A stretch of DNA of 64,000 bases, taken from contig NZ_CP042218.1 of the NCBI RefSeq assembly GCF_007795095.1, positions 2,025,001-2,089,000 on the forward strand, given 5' to 3'. The position numbers and the translations under genes were made by a program. Source of the DNA: Luteimonas granuli (GTDB lineage Bacteria; Pseudomonadota; Gammaproteobacteria; Xanthomonadales; Xanthomonadaceae). Positions 1 to 10,266 of this stretch are shown here, piece after piece (the first letter of the stretch is position 1; each line of letters begins with the position of its first letter). Under the pieces are notes generated by a model. It saw only the letters and a program-made list of their open reading frames with translations. It made no database searches and was not told the DNA's origin.

Positions 1-2873
<2,873 letters not shown>

Positions 2874-3043
2874 ATAACCTCAAGTGGCCTTGGACTCGAC
2901 GACGCGTCGATGTTCGGCACAAAAGCTTCGCTACGTCCCTGACTTATTCGCCAAGGGCGGAACCGTATCCGGTTTCGTTCCGAGGCAACCAACGAGAGCG
3001 TGTGCGCGTCAAACCGGCAACGGTCCGCGACCCTCCACCCTCT

Positions 3044-3158
3044 CCCTGGTGACAATAGCTTCATGGAACCACCCGATCCCATTCCGAACTCGGAAGTGAA
3101 ACGTGAACGCGCCGATGGTAGTGTGCATTCAGCATGCGAGAGTAGGTCATCGCCAGGG
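3044..3158 (+). rRNA. rrf: 5S ribosomal RNA
   Basis: The terminal helix is formed by CCCTGGTG at 3044-3051 pairing with CGCCAGGG at 3151-3158. The conserved loop CCGAACTCGGAAGTGAAAC and the GCGCCGATGGTAGTG segment lie between. Length is about 115 nt, normal for 5S. It lies 170 bp downstream of 23S and directly before a strong terminator, so it is the last gene of the rrn operon. Ends are set from the pairing and may be off by a base or two. Confidence 0.96.
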
Positions 3159-3167
3159 TTTTCACCC

Positions 3168-3199
3168 AAAACCCCGCAGCCAAGGCTGCGGGGTTTTTC
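3168..3199 (+). terminator. rho-independent terminator of the rrn operon
   Basis: A 12-bp stem (AAACCCCGCAGC / GCTGCGGGGTTT) with a four-base CAAG loop runs into a T-rich tract. It lies ten bases after 5S. Confidence 0.93.
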
Positions 3200-3238
3200 T
3201 TTGCTTCTTCGCCTGACCCGGGGCGATGCCCCATTGCT

Positions 3239-3302
3239 GTTGGCGCGTTTGCTGCTGGCGCCTTGTCGCGCCTTGAAGGCGTCCGTTGGGGATCGCACAG
3301 TA
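3239..3302. repeat. diverged copy of part of the 46.7-kb composite repeat
   Basis: By eye this segment (TTGGCGCGTT..., ...CGTCCGTTGGGGATCGCACA) aligns with 46727-46790, which leads into the 40-bp tandem units. It also follows a terminator T-tract, as the 55-kb copy does. The alignment has gaps and was made by eye, so the relationship is probable, not proven. The rest of the 3200-3456 gap holds no gene that I can support. Confidence 0.45.
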
Positions 3303-3456
3303 GGGTCGAAGTCTGCTACCCGGGCAGGACTCACCCCCACGCGCGCGCAGCACCACGTTCGCGGCGCCACTGCCATGGCGAGCATGGCCAGGGGTCCGGC
3401 CCGGACTCTGCTTCTCGCGAAGGGTTCAGTTCAGTCCGCAGTGGAGAGGCGGACTC

Positions 3457-3494
3457 GAGGCTCAACGCACCAGCGGAGGCTCAACGCACCAGCG
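3457..3494. repeat. exact 19-bp tandem duplication over the rpiA stop codon
   Basis: GAGGCTCAACGCACCAGCG occurs twice with no spacer (3457-3475 and 3476-3494). The second copy carries the last codons and stop of rpiA, so the first copy is a duplicate of the gene's tail placed just after the stop. It does not alter the protein. It looks like slippage or a recent micro-duplication. Confidence 0.9.
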
Positions 3495-4128
3495 GAGGAT
3501 TGCCGCCGACGATCACCACGTCGGCCGGCCGGCGTGCGAACAGGCCCACGCTGACGACGCCCGGGATCTGGTTGAGCGCCCGTTCCATCGCCACGGGGTC
3601 GGTGATCGCGAGCCCGTGGATATCCAGGATCCAGTTGCCGTTGTCGGTCACCGTGCCCTGGCGCCAGACGGGCTGGCCGCCGGTCATCGCGAGAATCTCG
3701 CGCGCCACGAGGCTGCGTGCCATCGGAATCACCTCGACCGGCAACGGGAAGCGCCCGAGCACGGGGACTTCCTTGGACGGGTCGATGATGCAGATGAACT
3801 TCTCCGCCGCCTCGGCGATGATCTTCTCGCGCGTGAGGGCCGCGCCGCCGCCCTTGATCAGACGCTTCCCCGGGTCGCACTCGTCGGCGCCATCGACGTA
3901 CAGCGGGATCGGACCGCAGGCATTCAGGTCCAACACTTCGATACCGTGGCCGCGCAATCGCGCGGTGCTCTGGTCGGAGCTCGAGACCGCGCCGGCGATG
4001 CGGTCGCGCAGCTCCGCGAGCGCGTCGATGAAGAACGCGACCGTCGAGCCCGTGCCCACGCCGACCACCATGCCATCCTCGACATGCTCGATGGCCTTTT
4101 CGCCGGCCAGGCGCTTTGCGTCGCTCAT
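3481..4128 (-). CDS. rpiA: ribose-5-phosphate isomerase A
   Basis: Interconverts ribose 5-phosphate and ribulose 5-phosphate in the non-oxidative pentose phosphate pathway (cytosol). The 215-aa product matches the family length (about 219). It carries the phosphate-binding GVGTGSTV near residue 23, SSDQST near 47, the active-site [10 protein letters not shown] (D81/D84-type acids), and [12 protein letters not shown] with the catalytic acid region. The ATG overlaps the stop of the upstream EVE gene by four bases (ATGA), so the two are probably translationally coupled. A 19-bp tandem repeat sits on the stop codon. Transketolase, which works in the same pathway, lies elsewhere in the window at 43.6 kb. 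Identification is firm. Confidence 0.96.
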   Translation of the reverse strand: MSDAKRLAGEKAIEHVEDGMVVGVGTGSTVAFFIDALAELRDRIAGAVSSSDQSTARLRGHGIEVLDLNACGPIPLYVDGADECDPGKRLIKGGGAALTREKIIAEAAEKFICIIDPSKEVPVLGRFPLPVEVIPMARSLVAREILAMTGGQPVWRQGTVTDNGNWILDIHGLAITDPVAMERALNQIPGVVSVGLFARRPADVVIVGGNPPLVR

Positions 4129-4610
4129 TTCGGCTCCATGGCCAGAAGGATCTTCCACTGCGCGGCGTTGACCGGCAGGACTGACAGACGGCTTCCCTTG
4201 CGGATCAGGGCGAAGTCCTCGCCCAGCGCTTCGGCGCGGCCGCGGATGGCCTCCAGGGTGACCGGGGCCGCGAAGCTGCGCACGAAGCCCACGTCCACCA
4301 GCATCCAGCGCGGCTCTTCGCGCGTCGCCTTGGGATCGAAGTACTTCGACGTGCGGTCGAACTGCGTGGGGTCCGGATACGCGGAGCTGGCCACTTCGGC
4401 GATGCCGTAGATGCCGGGCACTGCGCAGTTCGAATGATAGAAGAGGACTCCATCGCCGCGCCGCATCCCGTCGCGCATGAAATTGCGCGCCTGATAGTTG
4501 CGGACGCCGGTCCAGGGCTCGGTGCCGACCCGTTCGAGGTCGTCGATCGAGAAGTCCTCGGGCTCGGATTTCATCAGCCAGTAGCGCCTGCGCATGCCTG
4601 TCGTGCTCAT
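4125..4610 (-). CDS. EVE domain protein (thymocyte nuclear protein 1 family)
   Basis: A 161-aa single-domain protein. EVE domains are PUA-like folds thought to bind modified bases in DNA or RNA; the cellular role is not established. Family hallmarks visible: [16 protein letters not shown] at the N-terminus, [14 protein letters not shown], the gating segment GVLFYHSNC, and [17 protein letters not shown]. The chosen ATG at 4610 overlaps the 5-formyl-THF cyclo-ligase stop by four bases (ATGA), and the stop overlaps the rpiA start the same way, so all three are packed as one transcriptional unit. An alternative start at the second Met (GMRRRYW) would cost five residues. Confidence 0.92.
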   Translation of the reverse strand: MSTTGMRRRYWLMKSEPEDFSIDDLERVGTEPWTGVRNYQARNFMRDGMRRGDGVLFYHSNCAVPGIYGIAEVASSAYPDPTQFDRTSKYFDPKATREEPRWMLVDVGFVRSFAAPVTLEAIRGRAEALGEDFALIRKGSRLSVLPVNAAQWKILLAMEPK

Positions 4611-5188
4611 GTCGGACGGAAGAGGGTGCCGCGTTCGGTGCACACCGCATCGAGCTGCACATCCCAATCTTCGCTGCGCAACTCGCCTTCGACCTGCTGG
4701 AACGCGAACCCGGCTCCGACGAGGAGCGGTGGCGCGGGGCGATGGTGGCGGAACGCGAAGCTGCGATCGTACCAGCCGCCGCCCATGCCGAGCCGATGGC
4801 AGCGCGCATCGAAGCCCACCAACGGCACCACGACGAGGTCCAGCGACGAGGGGTCCAGCAGTGCGTCCGGCGCAGCCACCGGTTCGGGAATGCCGAAGCG
4901 GTTCGGCGCGACGGGTTCGCCCGGCCGCCAGGGTGCGAAGCGCAGATAGCCCCCCTCGTGCAGCACGGGCAGGCAATAGGTGCAGCGGGGTGGCAGCCGC
5001 AACTGCCAGGTGTGCAGCGGGATCTCGCCGTCGGCAGCCCAGTAGCCAGCCACCTTCGCACCCGGCGCCAGCGGCAGCGCCAGCAGTTGTGCGGCCAGGC
5101 CATCCGCCGCGCCAATGCGAGCGGCCGGCGGAACCTCCCGGCGCCGCTCACGCATGACGCGGCGCTGGTCGGCGCGCGCCACGGTCAC
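4607..5188 (-). CDS. 5-formyltetrahydrofolate cyclo-ligase
   Basis: ATP-dependent conversion of 5-formyl-THF to 5,10-methenyl-THF, returning stored folate to one-carbon metabolism. The family signature ([20 protein letters not shown], then WYDRSF) lies in the C-terminal half, and an arginine-rich N-terminal helix ([15 protein letters not shown]) matches relatives. No ATG fits the N-terminus; GTG at 5188 gives 193 aa, close to family length, and a second GTG at 5182 or a TTG at 5224 are alternatives. The gene lies directly downstream of 6S RNA, the same zapA-ssrS-ygfA order seen in enterics. In E. coli the homologous ygfA (fau) is co-transcribed with 6S RNA. Confidence 0.93.
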   Translation of the reverse strand: MTVARADQRRVMRERRREVPPAARIGAADGLAAQLLALPLAPGAKVAGYWAADGEIPLHTWQLRLPPRCTYCLPVLHEGGYLRFAPWRPGEPVAPNRFGIPEPVAAPDALLDPSSLDLVVVPLVGFDARCHRLGMGGGWYDRSFAFRHHRPAPPLLVGAGFAFQQVEGELRSEDWDVQLDAVCTERGTLFRPT

Positions 5189-5234
5189 GCGGCCTGCGGC
5201 GCGCGATCGGCGGCCGCAGGGCAAAGAAGGGATA

Positions 5235-5419
5235 CGTCCTCCGCCATGTCGATGCGTGCGAAACGACCTTGAACCCGGGGTTCAAGTGGGAACGCTTGGC
5301 TGCCTTCGGGCTTCCCGCTCGCGGGCGGACTTGCGCACCAGGCTTCCGTCGCGTCCCCGAGGTCGTCATTAAGGGACAAGGCGAATGTTTGCGCACGCCG
5401 TCGATCACGGCAGAGGACG
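5235..5419 (-). ncRNA. ssrS: 6S RNA
   Basis: 6S RNA mimics an open promoter and sequesters sigma-70 RNA polymerase in stationary phase. Support: the first 14 transcribed bases (CGTCCTCTGCCGTG, from 5419) pair along their whole length with CATGGCGGAGGACG at the 3' end, allowing two G-U pairs. The 3' half carries CTTGAACCCCGGGTTCAAGG, closely matching the E. coli 6S element. Predicted length is about 185 nt (E. coli 183). The position between zapA and the 5-formyl-THF cyclo-ligase gene is the conserved gammaproteobacterial locus. Ends are inferred from pairing and promoter position. Confidence 0.9.
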
Positions 5420-5426
5420 CGAACGA

Positions 5427-5432
5427 AGTATA
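5427..5432 (-). promoter_or_regulatory. -10 box of the 6S RNA promoter
   Basis: TATACT on the minus strand, placed so that transcription would begin about 5420, the base next to the start of the 6S closing stem. I see no convincing -35 hexamer at the usual spacing. Confidence 0.7.
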
Positions 5433-5509
5433 CCGCGCGAGCGGAGACTGCCGCGGCCATCCGTCGGCCGGCGTTCACTTCGCGCATGGCAGGCCTGACG
5501 CGCACGCGT

Positions 5510-5803
5510 TCAGGCATCGAGCAGGGTATCGAGCCTGGCCTGCAGTGCCGACAGTGCGCGGGCCACCTCGCGCTCCCGCTGTTCGCCTTCGCGCCGCAGT
5601 TGCTCCAGTTCGTGTGCGAGGTTGAGCGCCGCGAGCACGGCCACGCGGTCGATCGCGGCCATGCGGTTGGCACCGCGGACCTCGCGCATGCGCGCATCGA
5701 GCACGCGCGCGGCCGCCATCAGCCCGTCGACCTCGCCGCTGCCGACGCCTACGGTGTATTCGCGGTCGAGGACACGGACGCTGACGGCTTCGGTGCTGCT
5801 CAC
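5510..5803 (-). CDS. zapA: cell division protein ZapA
   Basis: ZapA binds FtsZ and bundles protofilaments at the Z-ring, acting at mid-cell. The 97-aa product has the family layout: an N-terminal beta-rich globular part (SVRVLDREYTVGV) and a long C-terminal coiled coil rich in E, R, L and Q (LNLAHELEQLRREGEQ). The start is a GTG at 5803 that overlaps the stop of the upstream small coiled-coil gene by four bases (GTGA). 6S RNA begins about 90 bp downstream, as in many gammaproteobacteria. An earlier in-frame ATG would run into the upstream gene. Confidence 0.94.
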   Translation of the reverse strand: MSSTEAVSVRVLDREYTVGVGSGEVDGLMAAARVLDARMREVRGANRMAAIDRVAVLAALNLAHELEQLRREGEQREREVARALSALQARLDTLLDA

Positions 5804-6021
5804 GTGTGCTGCTCCAGCGATTTCAGGCGCGCGATCATCGCTTCCACGCGACTGCGCGCCTGCTCGTTCTTGGCCAGCAGCTGTGCGCGCTCGCCGGACA
5901 CCTGTTCGTGCTGCTGGCGCAGGCTGCGGTTCTCCTCCGCCAGCCGGCGGGTATGCACCGCCAGCTCCTCGAAGCGTTCTGAGAGCCGCTGCAACTGGGC
6001 GAGCACGTCGGGGGTGTCCAT
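5800..6021 (-). CDS. small coiled-coil protein of the TIGR02449 type
   Basis: A 73-aa, almost entirely helical and charged protein (AQLQRLSERFEELAVHTRRL, then AEENRSLRQQHEQ) that should form a coiled coil. Small proteins of this kind (TIGR02449 family) are regularly encoded just upstream of zapA in gammaproteobacteria, and a ZapB-like supporting role at the division site is plausible. That role is inference from position and shape, not shown by the sequence. The stop overlaps the zapA GTG, so the two are almost certainly co-translated. The next gene upstream ends 32 bp away. Confidence 0.85.
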   Translation of the reverse strand: MDTPDVLAQLQRLSERFEELAVHTRRLAEENRSLRQQHEQVSGERAQLLAKNEQARSRVEAMIARLKSLEQHT

Positions 6022-6053
6022 CCCGGGCACGATAGGCAGGCGGAAGGAGACGG

Positions 6054-8276
6054 TCAAGAAGCGGCGGGCGCGGGCAGGGCGACGGCGGCCGCCGACGGAG
6101 GCCGGGCGTGGATGAAGGCCATGCACGAGGCGGCATCCATCGGTTCGGACACCCAGAATCCCTGGATCTCGTCGCAGTGGCAGCGCGTCAGGTATCGCGC
6201 CTGGGCCTCGCTCTCGACGCCCTCGGCGACGACGCCCAGCCCCAGTCCGTGGGCCATCGCGATCACCGTGGTCGTGATCGAGGCCCCCTCGGGAGCGTGG
6301 CCAAGGTCGGCGATGAACGACTGGTCGATCTTGATCGTGGTGATCGGCAGCCGTTTCAGGTACGCCAGCGAGGAGTAGCCGGTCCCGAAGTCGTCGATGG
6401 CCAGCGCCACGCCGAGTTCGCGGAAGGCGCGCAGCCTGTGCGCGGCCTGGTCCGCATTCGCCATGAGCATGCTCTCGGTCAGCTCCAGCTCGAGCGCATG
6501 CGGCGGCAGGCCGGTGTCGTCCAGCATCCGCCGCACCACTTCGGCGAAGTCGCCGCGCAACAGCTGCAGCGCCGACATGTTCACCGACACGGCGACGTCG
6601 AGCAGCCCGTGGTCCCGCCAGTGGCGCGCCGCCAGGCATGCCTCGCGCAGGACCCATTCGCCGATCTCGAAGATCATCCCGTTTTCTTCCGCCAGCGGGA
6701 TGAACTCCGCCGGCGGAATCTCGCCGTGTTCGGGGCTGGTCCAGCGCAGCAGCGCTTCGGCCCCGGTGATGCGCGACGTCGCAAGCGCCTGGCGGGGCTG
6801 GTAGACGACGCGCAGCTCGCCGCGGTCGATGGCCTTGTGCAGTGCGCCGGAAAGGACGGCGCGCCTGCGGATCGCGGCCTCCATGCTGTCGTCGTAGCGC
6901 ATCCATGTGCGGCGGCCGGCGGCCTTGGCCTGGTACATGGCGGCGTCGGCGCGCTTGAGCAGTTCGGTCGGCACCTGGGCGTGGTCCGGATAGAGGCTGA
7001 TGCCGATCGACGCCGACACCGACACCTCGCGGCCGTCCCCCGGTGCCACGGGCACCTCGAAGGCCATGATGATCTCGCGCGCCACCCGTTCGGCATCCGC
7101 AGGATCGGCGACGTTTTCGAGCACCACGGTGAATTCGTCGCCCGACAGTCGCGCCACCGTCTGTCCGGGGCCGACGGTCTGCTGCAGGCGTTCGGCCACG
7201 GCGCGCAGGATGCGGTCGCCCATGGCGTGGCCGAGCGAGTCGTTGATGTCCTTGAAGCGGTCGAGATCGACGAACAGGACCGCCACGCGCGCCCCCGCGC
7301 GCCGCGCGCGTACGACCGCGCGCGAGAGGCGTTCGGCGAGCAACGACCGGTTGGGCAGGTTGGTGAGCGCGTCGAAGCTCGCGAGGTACCTCAGCTCCTC
7401 CTCGGCGCGCTTGTGCTGGGTGATGTCGTTGAGCACGAGCACGTGCATGGGCTCGCCACCATCGTCCGGGGCCGGGACGGTGACCGCCTCGACCGCGCAC
7501 AGGAACTCTTCCCCGTCGTCCTTGCACTGCCACGTCTCGCCGGACCAGTGGCCTTCGCGGGCCAGGGCCGCACGCATGGCCACGCCGGGAGAGGGCTGGT
7601 GCCGGGGGCTGTCGAGCATGCGGGCGTCGCGCCCGACGACCTCGGCCGCGGCATAGCCCGTGATCCGGGAGAAGGCCGGGTTGACCGAGAGGAAGTTGAA
7701 GCGCGCATCGAGCACCGCCACCGCTTCATTCATGCTGCGCAGCACTTCGCTGGCGATACGGTTCTCGCGCTCCACCGCGCGGCTGCGGTCGATGTCCAGC
7801 GAGGTGCCGGCCACGCGCAGGATCGAGCCGTCGGGGCCGTGTTCGACCGCGCGGCCGCGCGCGCGGACCCAGACCCAGTTGTTTCGGCCCGTCGCGCGAC
7901 CGTCGACGCGGACCCGGTACTCGGAAAGGAACTCGGATGCATCGCCGGCCACATAGCGCTGCATCGCGTCGGCGACCGCCGGCAGGTCGTCGGGATGGAT
8001 CACCGCCGCGGGGTCGGCCTCTCCGGAACCGAAGTGGGGGCCCTGGCCCCCGTCGTCGCGCCTGGCCACCAGGTAGCGCAGGCGCCGGTCCGGTATGTGG
8101 AAGTCCCAATGGCGCTGGCCGCCGGCCCACAGTGCCAGCCGGAAGCTTCGTTCGCATTCGTGCAGCCATACGACGACACGCCGCATCCTGCGCAGGCGCA
8201 GCGCCAGAACGATGCACGCTGCAAGCAGTGCGATCGCGACAGCGGTTGCCAGACCCGTTTCTATGGCCGACGGCAA
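6054..8276 (-). CDS. membrane PAS-PAS-GGDEF-EAL cyclic-di-GMP signalling protein
   Basis: About 740 aa: one N-terminal transmembrane helix (residues about 7-27), two PAS-type sensor regions (about 40-170 and 180-300), GGDEF (about 310-465) and EAL (about 485-735). The A-site reads SGDEF rather than GGDEF, a variant still active in some cyclases. The EAL half keeps EALLRW, VNMSALQL, ELTESML, DDFGTGYSS, KIDQSF and AEGVE, so phosphodiesterase activity is likely. Start: an upstream ATG at 8330 would lie upstream of the probable transcription start near 8305. TTG at 8276 follows an AGAGG ribosome site by eight bases and begins just before the membrane helix, so I prefer TTG. Which activity dominates cannot be told. 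Confidence 0.9.
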   Translation of the reverse strand: MPSAIETGLATAVAIALLAACIVLALRLRRMRRVVVWLHECERSFRLALWAGGQRHWDFHIPDRRLRYLVARRDDGGQGPHFGSGEADPAAVIHPDDLPAVADAMQRYVAGDASEFLSEYRVRVDGRATGRNNWVWVRARGRAVEHGPDGSILRVAGTSLDIDRSRAVERENRIASEVLRSMNEAVAVLDARFNFLSVNPAFSRITGYAAAEVVGRDARMLDSPRHQPSPGVAMRAALAREGHWSGETWQCKDDGEEFLCAVEAVTVPAPDDGGEPMHVLVLNDITQHKRAEEELRYLASFDALTNLPNRSLLAERLSRAVVRARRAGARVAVLFVDLDRFKDINDSLGHAMGDRILRAVAERLQQTVGPGQTVARLSGDEFTVVLENVADPADAERVAREIIMAFEVPVAPGDGREVSVSASIGISLYPDHAQVPTELLKRADAAMYQAKAAGRRTWMRYDDSMEAAIRRRAVLSGALHKAIDRGELRVVYQPRQALATSRITGAEALLRWTSPEHGEIPPAEFIPLAEENGMIFEIGEWVLREACLAARHWRDHGLLDVAVSVNMSALQLLRGDFAEVVRRMLDDTGLPPHALELELTESMLMANADQAAHRLRAFRELGVALAIDDFGTGYSSLAYLKRLPITTIKIDQSFIADLGHAPEGASITTTVIAMAHGLGLGVVAEGVESEAQARYLTRCHCDEIQGFWVSEPMDAASCMAFIHARPPSAAAVALPAPAAS

Positions 8277-8311
8277 GGCATGGTCCTCTCCGCCTCCCTG
8301 GCGGTCGTCGC

Positions 8312-8341
8312 AGTGTAGGCATGGCCGCATACCGGCAACAA
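8312..8341 (-). promoter_or_regulatory. putative sigma-70 promoter of the GGDEF-EAL gene
   Basis: On the minus strand TTGTTG (8336-8341) and TACACT (8312-8317) are separated by 18 bp. The implied start near 8305 lies upstream of the TTG start codon and downstream of the ATG at 8330. Confidence 0.5.
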
Positions 8342-8388
8342 GACACGCTCGGCGCTACACTGCGCCAGCCGTCCGCCGTGCCCGTACC

Positions 8389-8934
8389 ATGTCCGAATCC
8401 ATGCCCTCCCTGTCCGAAGTAGAGCAGGCCAGCCGCGAAGCCGGTCTCGCCACGTCAGCGCCCGAACTCCACGGCAGCCTCTGCGGCTGGCTGGCCGGCG
8501 GCGGCGACACCGGCGGCAACTGGCTGGCGCGGGTGATGGTCGACGATGCCTTGCCGGCGCCGGCCGAGGGGTCGCCGCTGGCGCGCCTGCATGCGGCGGC
8601 GCGCGCGCAGTTCGAGGATCGCGACTTCGGCCTGGTGCTGCTTGGCCCGGGCGACGATGCGTCCCTGGCCGCGCGCAGCGGCGCGCTGTTCGACTGGTGT
8701 CGAGGCTTCGTCGGCGCCTTCGGCCTGGCGGCGGGCGCCGACCCCAGGCTGTCCGGCGAGGGCGAGGAGGCGCTGGCCGACCTCGCGCGGCTGGCACGCG
8801 CCACCGCGCAGGACGACGGCGACGAGGAGGACGAGGAGGCGCTGGCCGAGATCGAGGAGTTCGTCCGCGTCGCCGCCCTGCTCCTGCATGGTGATTGCGC
8901 GCTGGCCGCCCGCCACCGCAACCGGCTCAACTGA
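8389..8934 (+). CDS. UPF0149 (YgfB/YecA-like) family protein
   Basis: 181 aa, acidic. The family core is visible: ELHGSLCGWLAGGG near the N-terminus, LLGPGDDASLAARSGALFDW and CRGFVGAFGLA in the middle, and the acidic EEDEEALAEIEEFVRVAALL with a helical C-terminus. Function is not established for the family in general; in Pseudomonas a YgfB homologue influences beta-lactamase expression. It sits immediately upstream of pepP (eight-base gap), the same pairing as ygfB-pepP in enterics. The start ATG at 8389 is followed by a second Met four residues later (MSESM), which could also serve. Confidence 0.9.
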   Translation: MSESMPSLSEVEQASREAGLATSAPELHGSLCGWLAGGGDTGGNWLARVMVDDALPAPAEGSPLARLHAAARAQFEDRDFGLVLLGPGDDASLAARSGALFDWCRGFVGAFGLAAGADPRLSGEGEEALADLARLARATAQDDGDEEDEEALAEIEEFVRVAALLLHGDCALAARHRNRLN

Positions 8935-8942
8935 GGACCGCC

Positions 8943-10259
8943 GTGGCCCTGGCACTGCCCCTCGGCAGCTACAAGCGCCGTCGTCGCCAGCTCATGCGGA
9001 TGGCGGGCGACGACGCCATCCTGGTCCTGCCGGCGGCCCCCGAGCGCGTGCGCAGTCGCGACACCTTCCACCCCTACCGGCAGGACTCCGACGTCCTCTA
9101 TCTGTGCGGCTTCGAGGAGCCGGACGCCGTGCTGGTGCTGGTGCCGGGCCGCAGCCATGGCGAAAGCCTGTTGTTCTGCCGCGAACGCGACCCCGAGCGG
9201 GAAGCCTGGGACGGTGCCCGCATCGGGCCGGATGGCGCGCCGGACGCGCTCGGAGTCGACGATGCCTACGACATCGAGGACCTCGACGACATCCTTCCCG
9301 GCCTGCTCGAGGGGCGCCGCCGCGTCTATTACCACTTCGGGCGTGACACCGGCTTCGACCTCAAGCTGATCGGTTGGCTCAACCGCGTCCGCGCCGAGGT
9401 GCGCCACGGCGCGCAACCTCCGCACGAGTTCCTGGAATTGGGACACCTGCTCGACGAAATGCGCCTGATCAAGGGCGCGGACGAGCTGAAGCTGATGCGC
9501 AGGGCCGCGAAGATCAGCGTGCAGGCGCACCAGGCGGCAATGCGCGCCGTACGTGCGGGCATGCATGAGTACGAACTGCAGGCCGAGCTCGAACGGGTGT
9601 TCCGCGCCGCCGGCTGCGTACCCGCCTACGGCAGCATCGTGGGTGCCGGAGCCAACGCCTGCGTGCTGCACTATCGTGCCAACGATGCGCAGGCGCGCCG
9701 TGGCGACCTGGTGCTGATCGACGCCGGCGCCGAGCACCGCGGCTACGCCGCCGACATCACCCGTACCTTCCCGGTCGACGGCCGCTTCAGCCGCGAGCAG
9801 CGCGCGCTGCACGATCTGGTGGGCGCGGCGCATGCGGCGGCGCTGGCCGAAGCGCGACCGGGCGTGCCCTGGGAGGCCGGCCACAATGCCGCCGTCGAGG
9901 TGCTCACCGAGGGCATGCTCTCGCTGGGCCTGCTCAAGGGCAGGCTGCGCAAGGCCCTGGCCGACCAGGCGTACAAGCGCTTCTATCCGCACAAGACGGG
10001 CCATTGGCTGGGGCTGGACGTGCATGACGTCGGCGATTACCGCATCGACGGCGAATCGCGGCTGCTCGAACCGGGGATGGTCTACACCATCGAGCCCGGC
10101 ATCTACATTCCGCCCGGCGACACCGGCGTGGCGGAGAAGTGGCGGGGCATCGGCATCCGCACCGAGGACGACGTGGTGATCACCCGCGACGGGCACGAGG
10201 TGCTCACGGCGGGGCTCGCGCGCAGCGCCGACGAGATCGAGGCCTTCATGGCGGGGTGA
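8943..10259 (+). CDS. pepP: Xaa-Pro aminopeptidase (aminopeptidase P)
   Basis: Cytosolic M24B metallopeptidase removing N-terminal residues that precede proline. 438 aa, as in E. coli PepP (441). The dinuclear metal ligands are present: the two Asp of LIDAGAEHRGYAADITRTF, His of HKTGHWLGLDVHD, Glu of EPGIYI and Glu of GIRTEDDVV. The N-terminal creatinase-like domain covers about residues 1-170. The start is a GTG eight bases after the UPF0149 stop; earlier in-frame starts would overlap that gene extensively. It converges on pepQ with seven bases between the stop codons. In enterics ubiH follows pepP; here that link is broken. Confidence 0.95.
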   Translation: MALALPLGSYKRRRRQLMRMAGDDAILVLPAAPERVRSRDTFHPYRQDSDVLYLCGFEEPDAVLVLVPGRSHGESLLFCRERDPEREAWDGARIGPDGAPDALGVDDAYDIEDLDDILPGLLEGRRRVYYHFGRDTGFDLKLIGWLNRVRAEVRHGAQPPHEFLELGHLLDEMRLIKGADELKLMRRAAKISVQAHQAAMRAVRAGMHEYELQAELERVFRAAGCVPAYGSIVGAGANACVLHYRANDAQARRGDLVLIDAGAEHRGYAADITRTFPVDGRFSREQRALHDLVGAAHAAALAEARPGVPWEAGHNAAVEVLTEGMLSLGLLKGRLRKALADQAYKRFYPHKTGHWLGLDVHDVGDYRIDGESRLLEPGMVYTIEPGIYIPPGDTGVAEKWRGIGIRTEDDVVITRDGHEVLTAGLARSADEIEAFMAG

Positions 10260-10266
10260 GCGCGCT

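Noticed and set aside
2874..3043. tRNA gene in the 23S-5S spacer
   Set aside because: No cloverleaf or T-loop GTTCRANNC could be found in a readable position.
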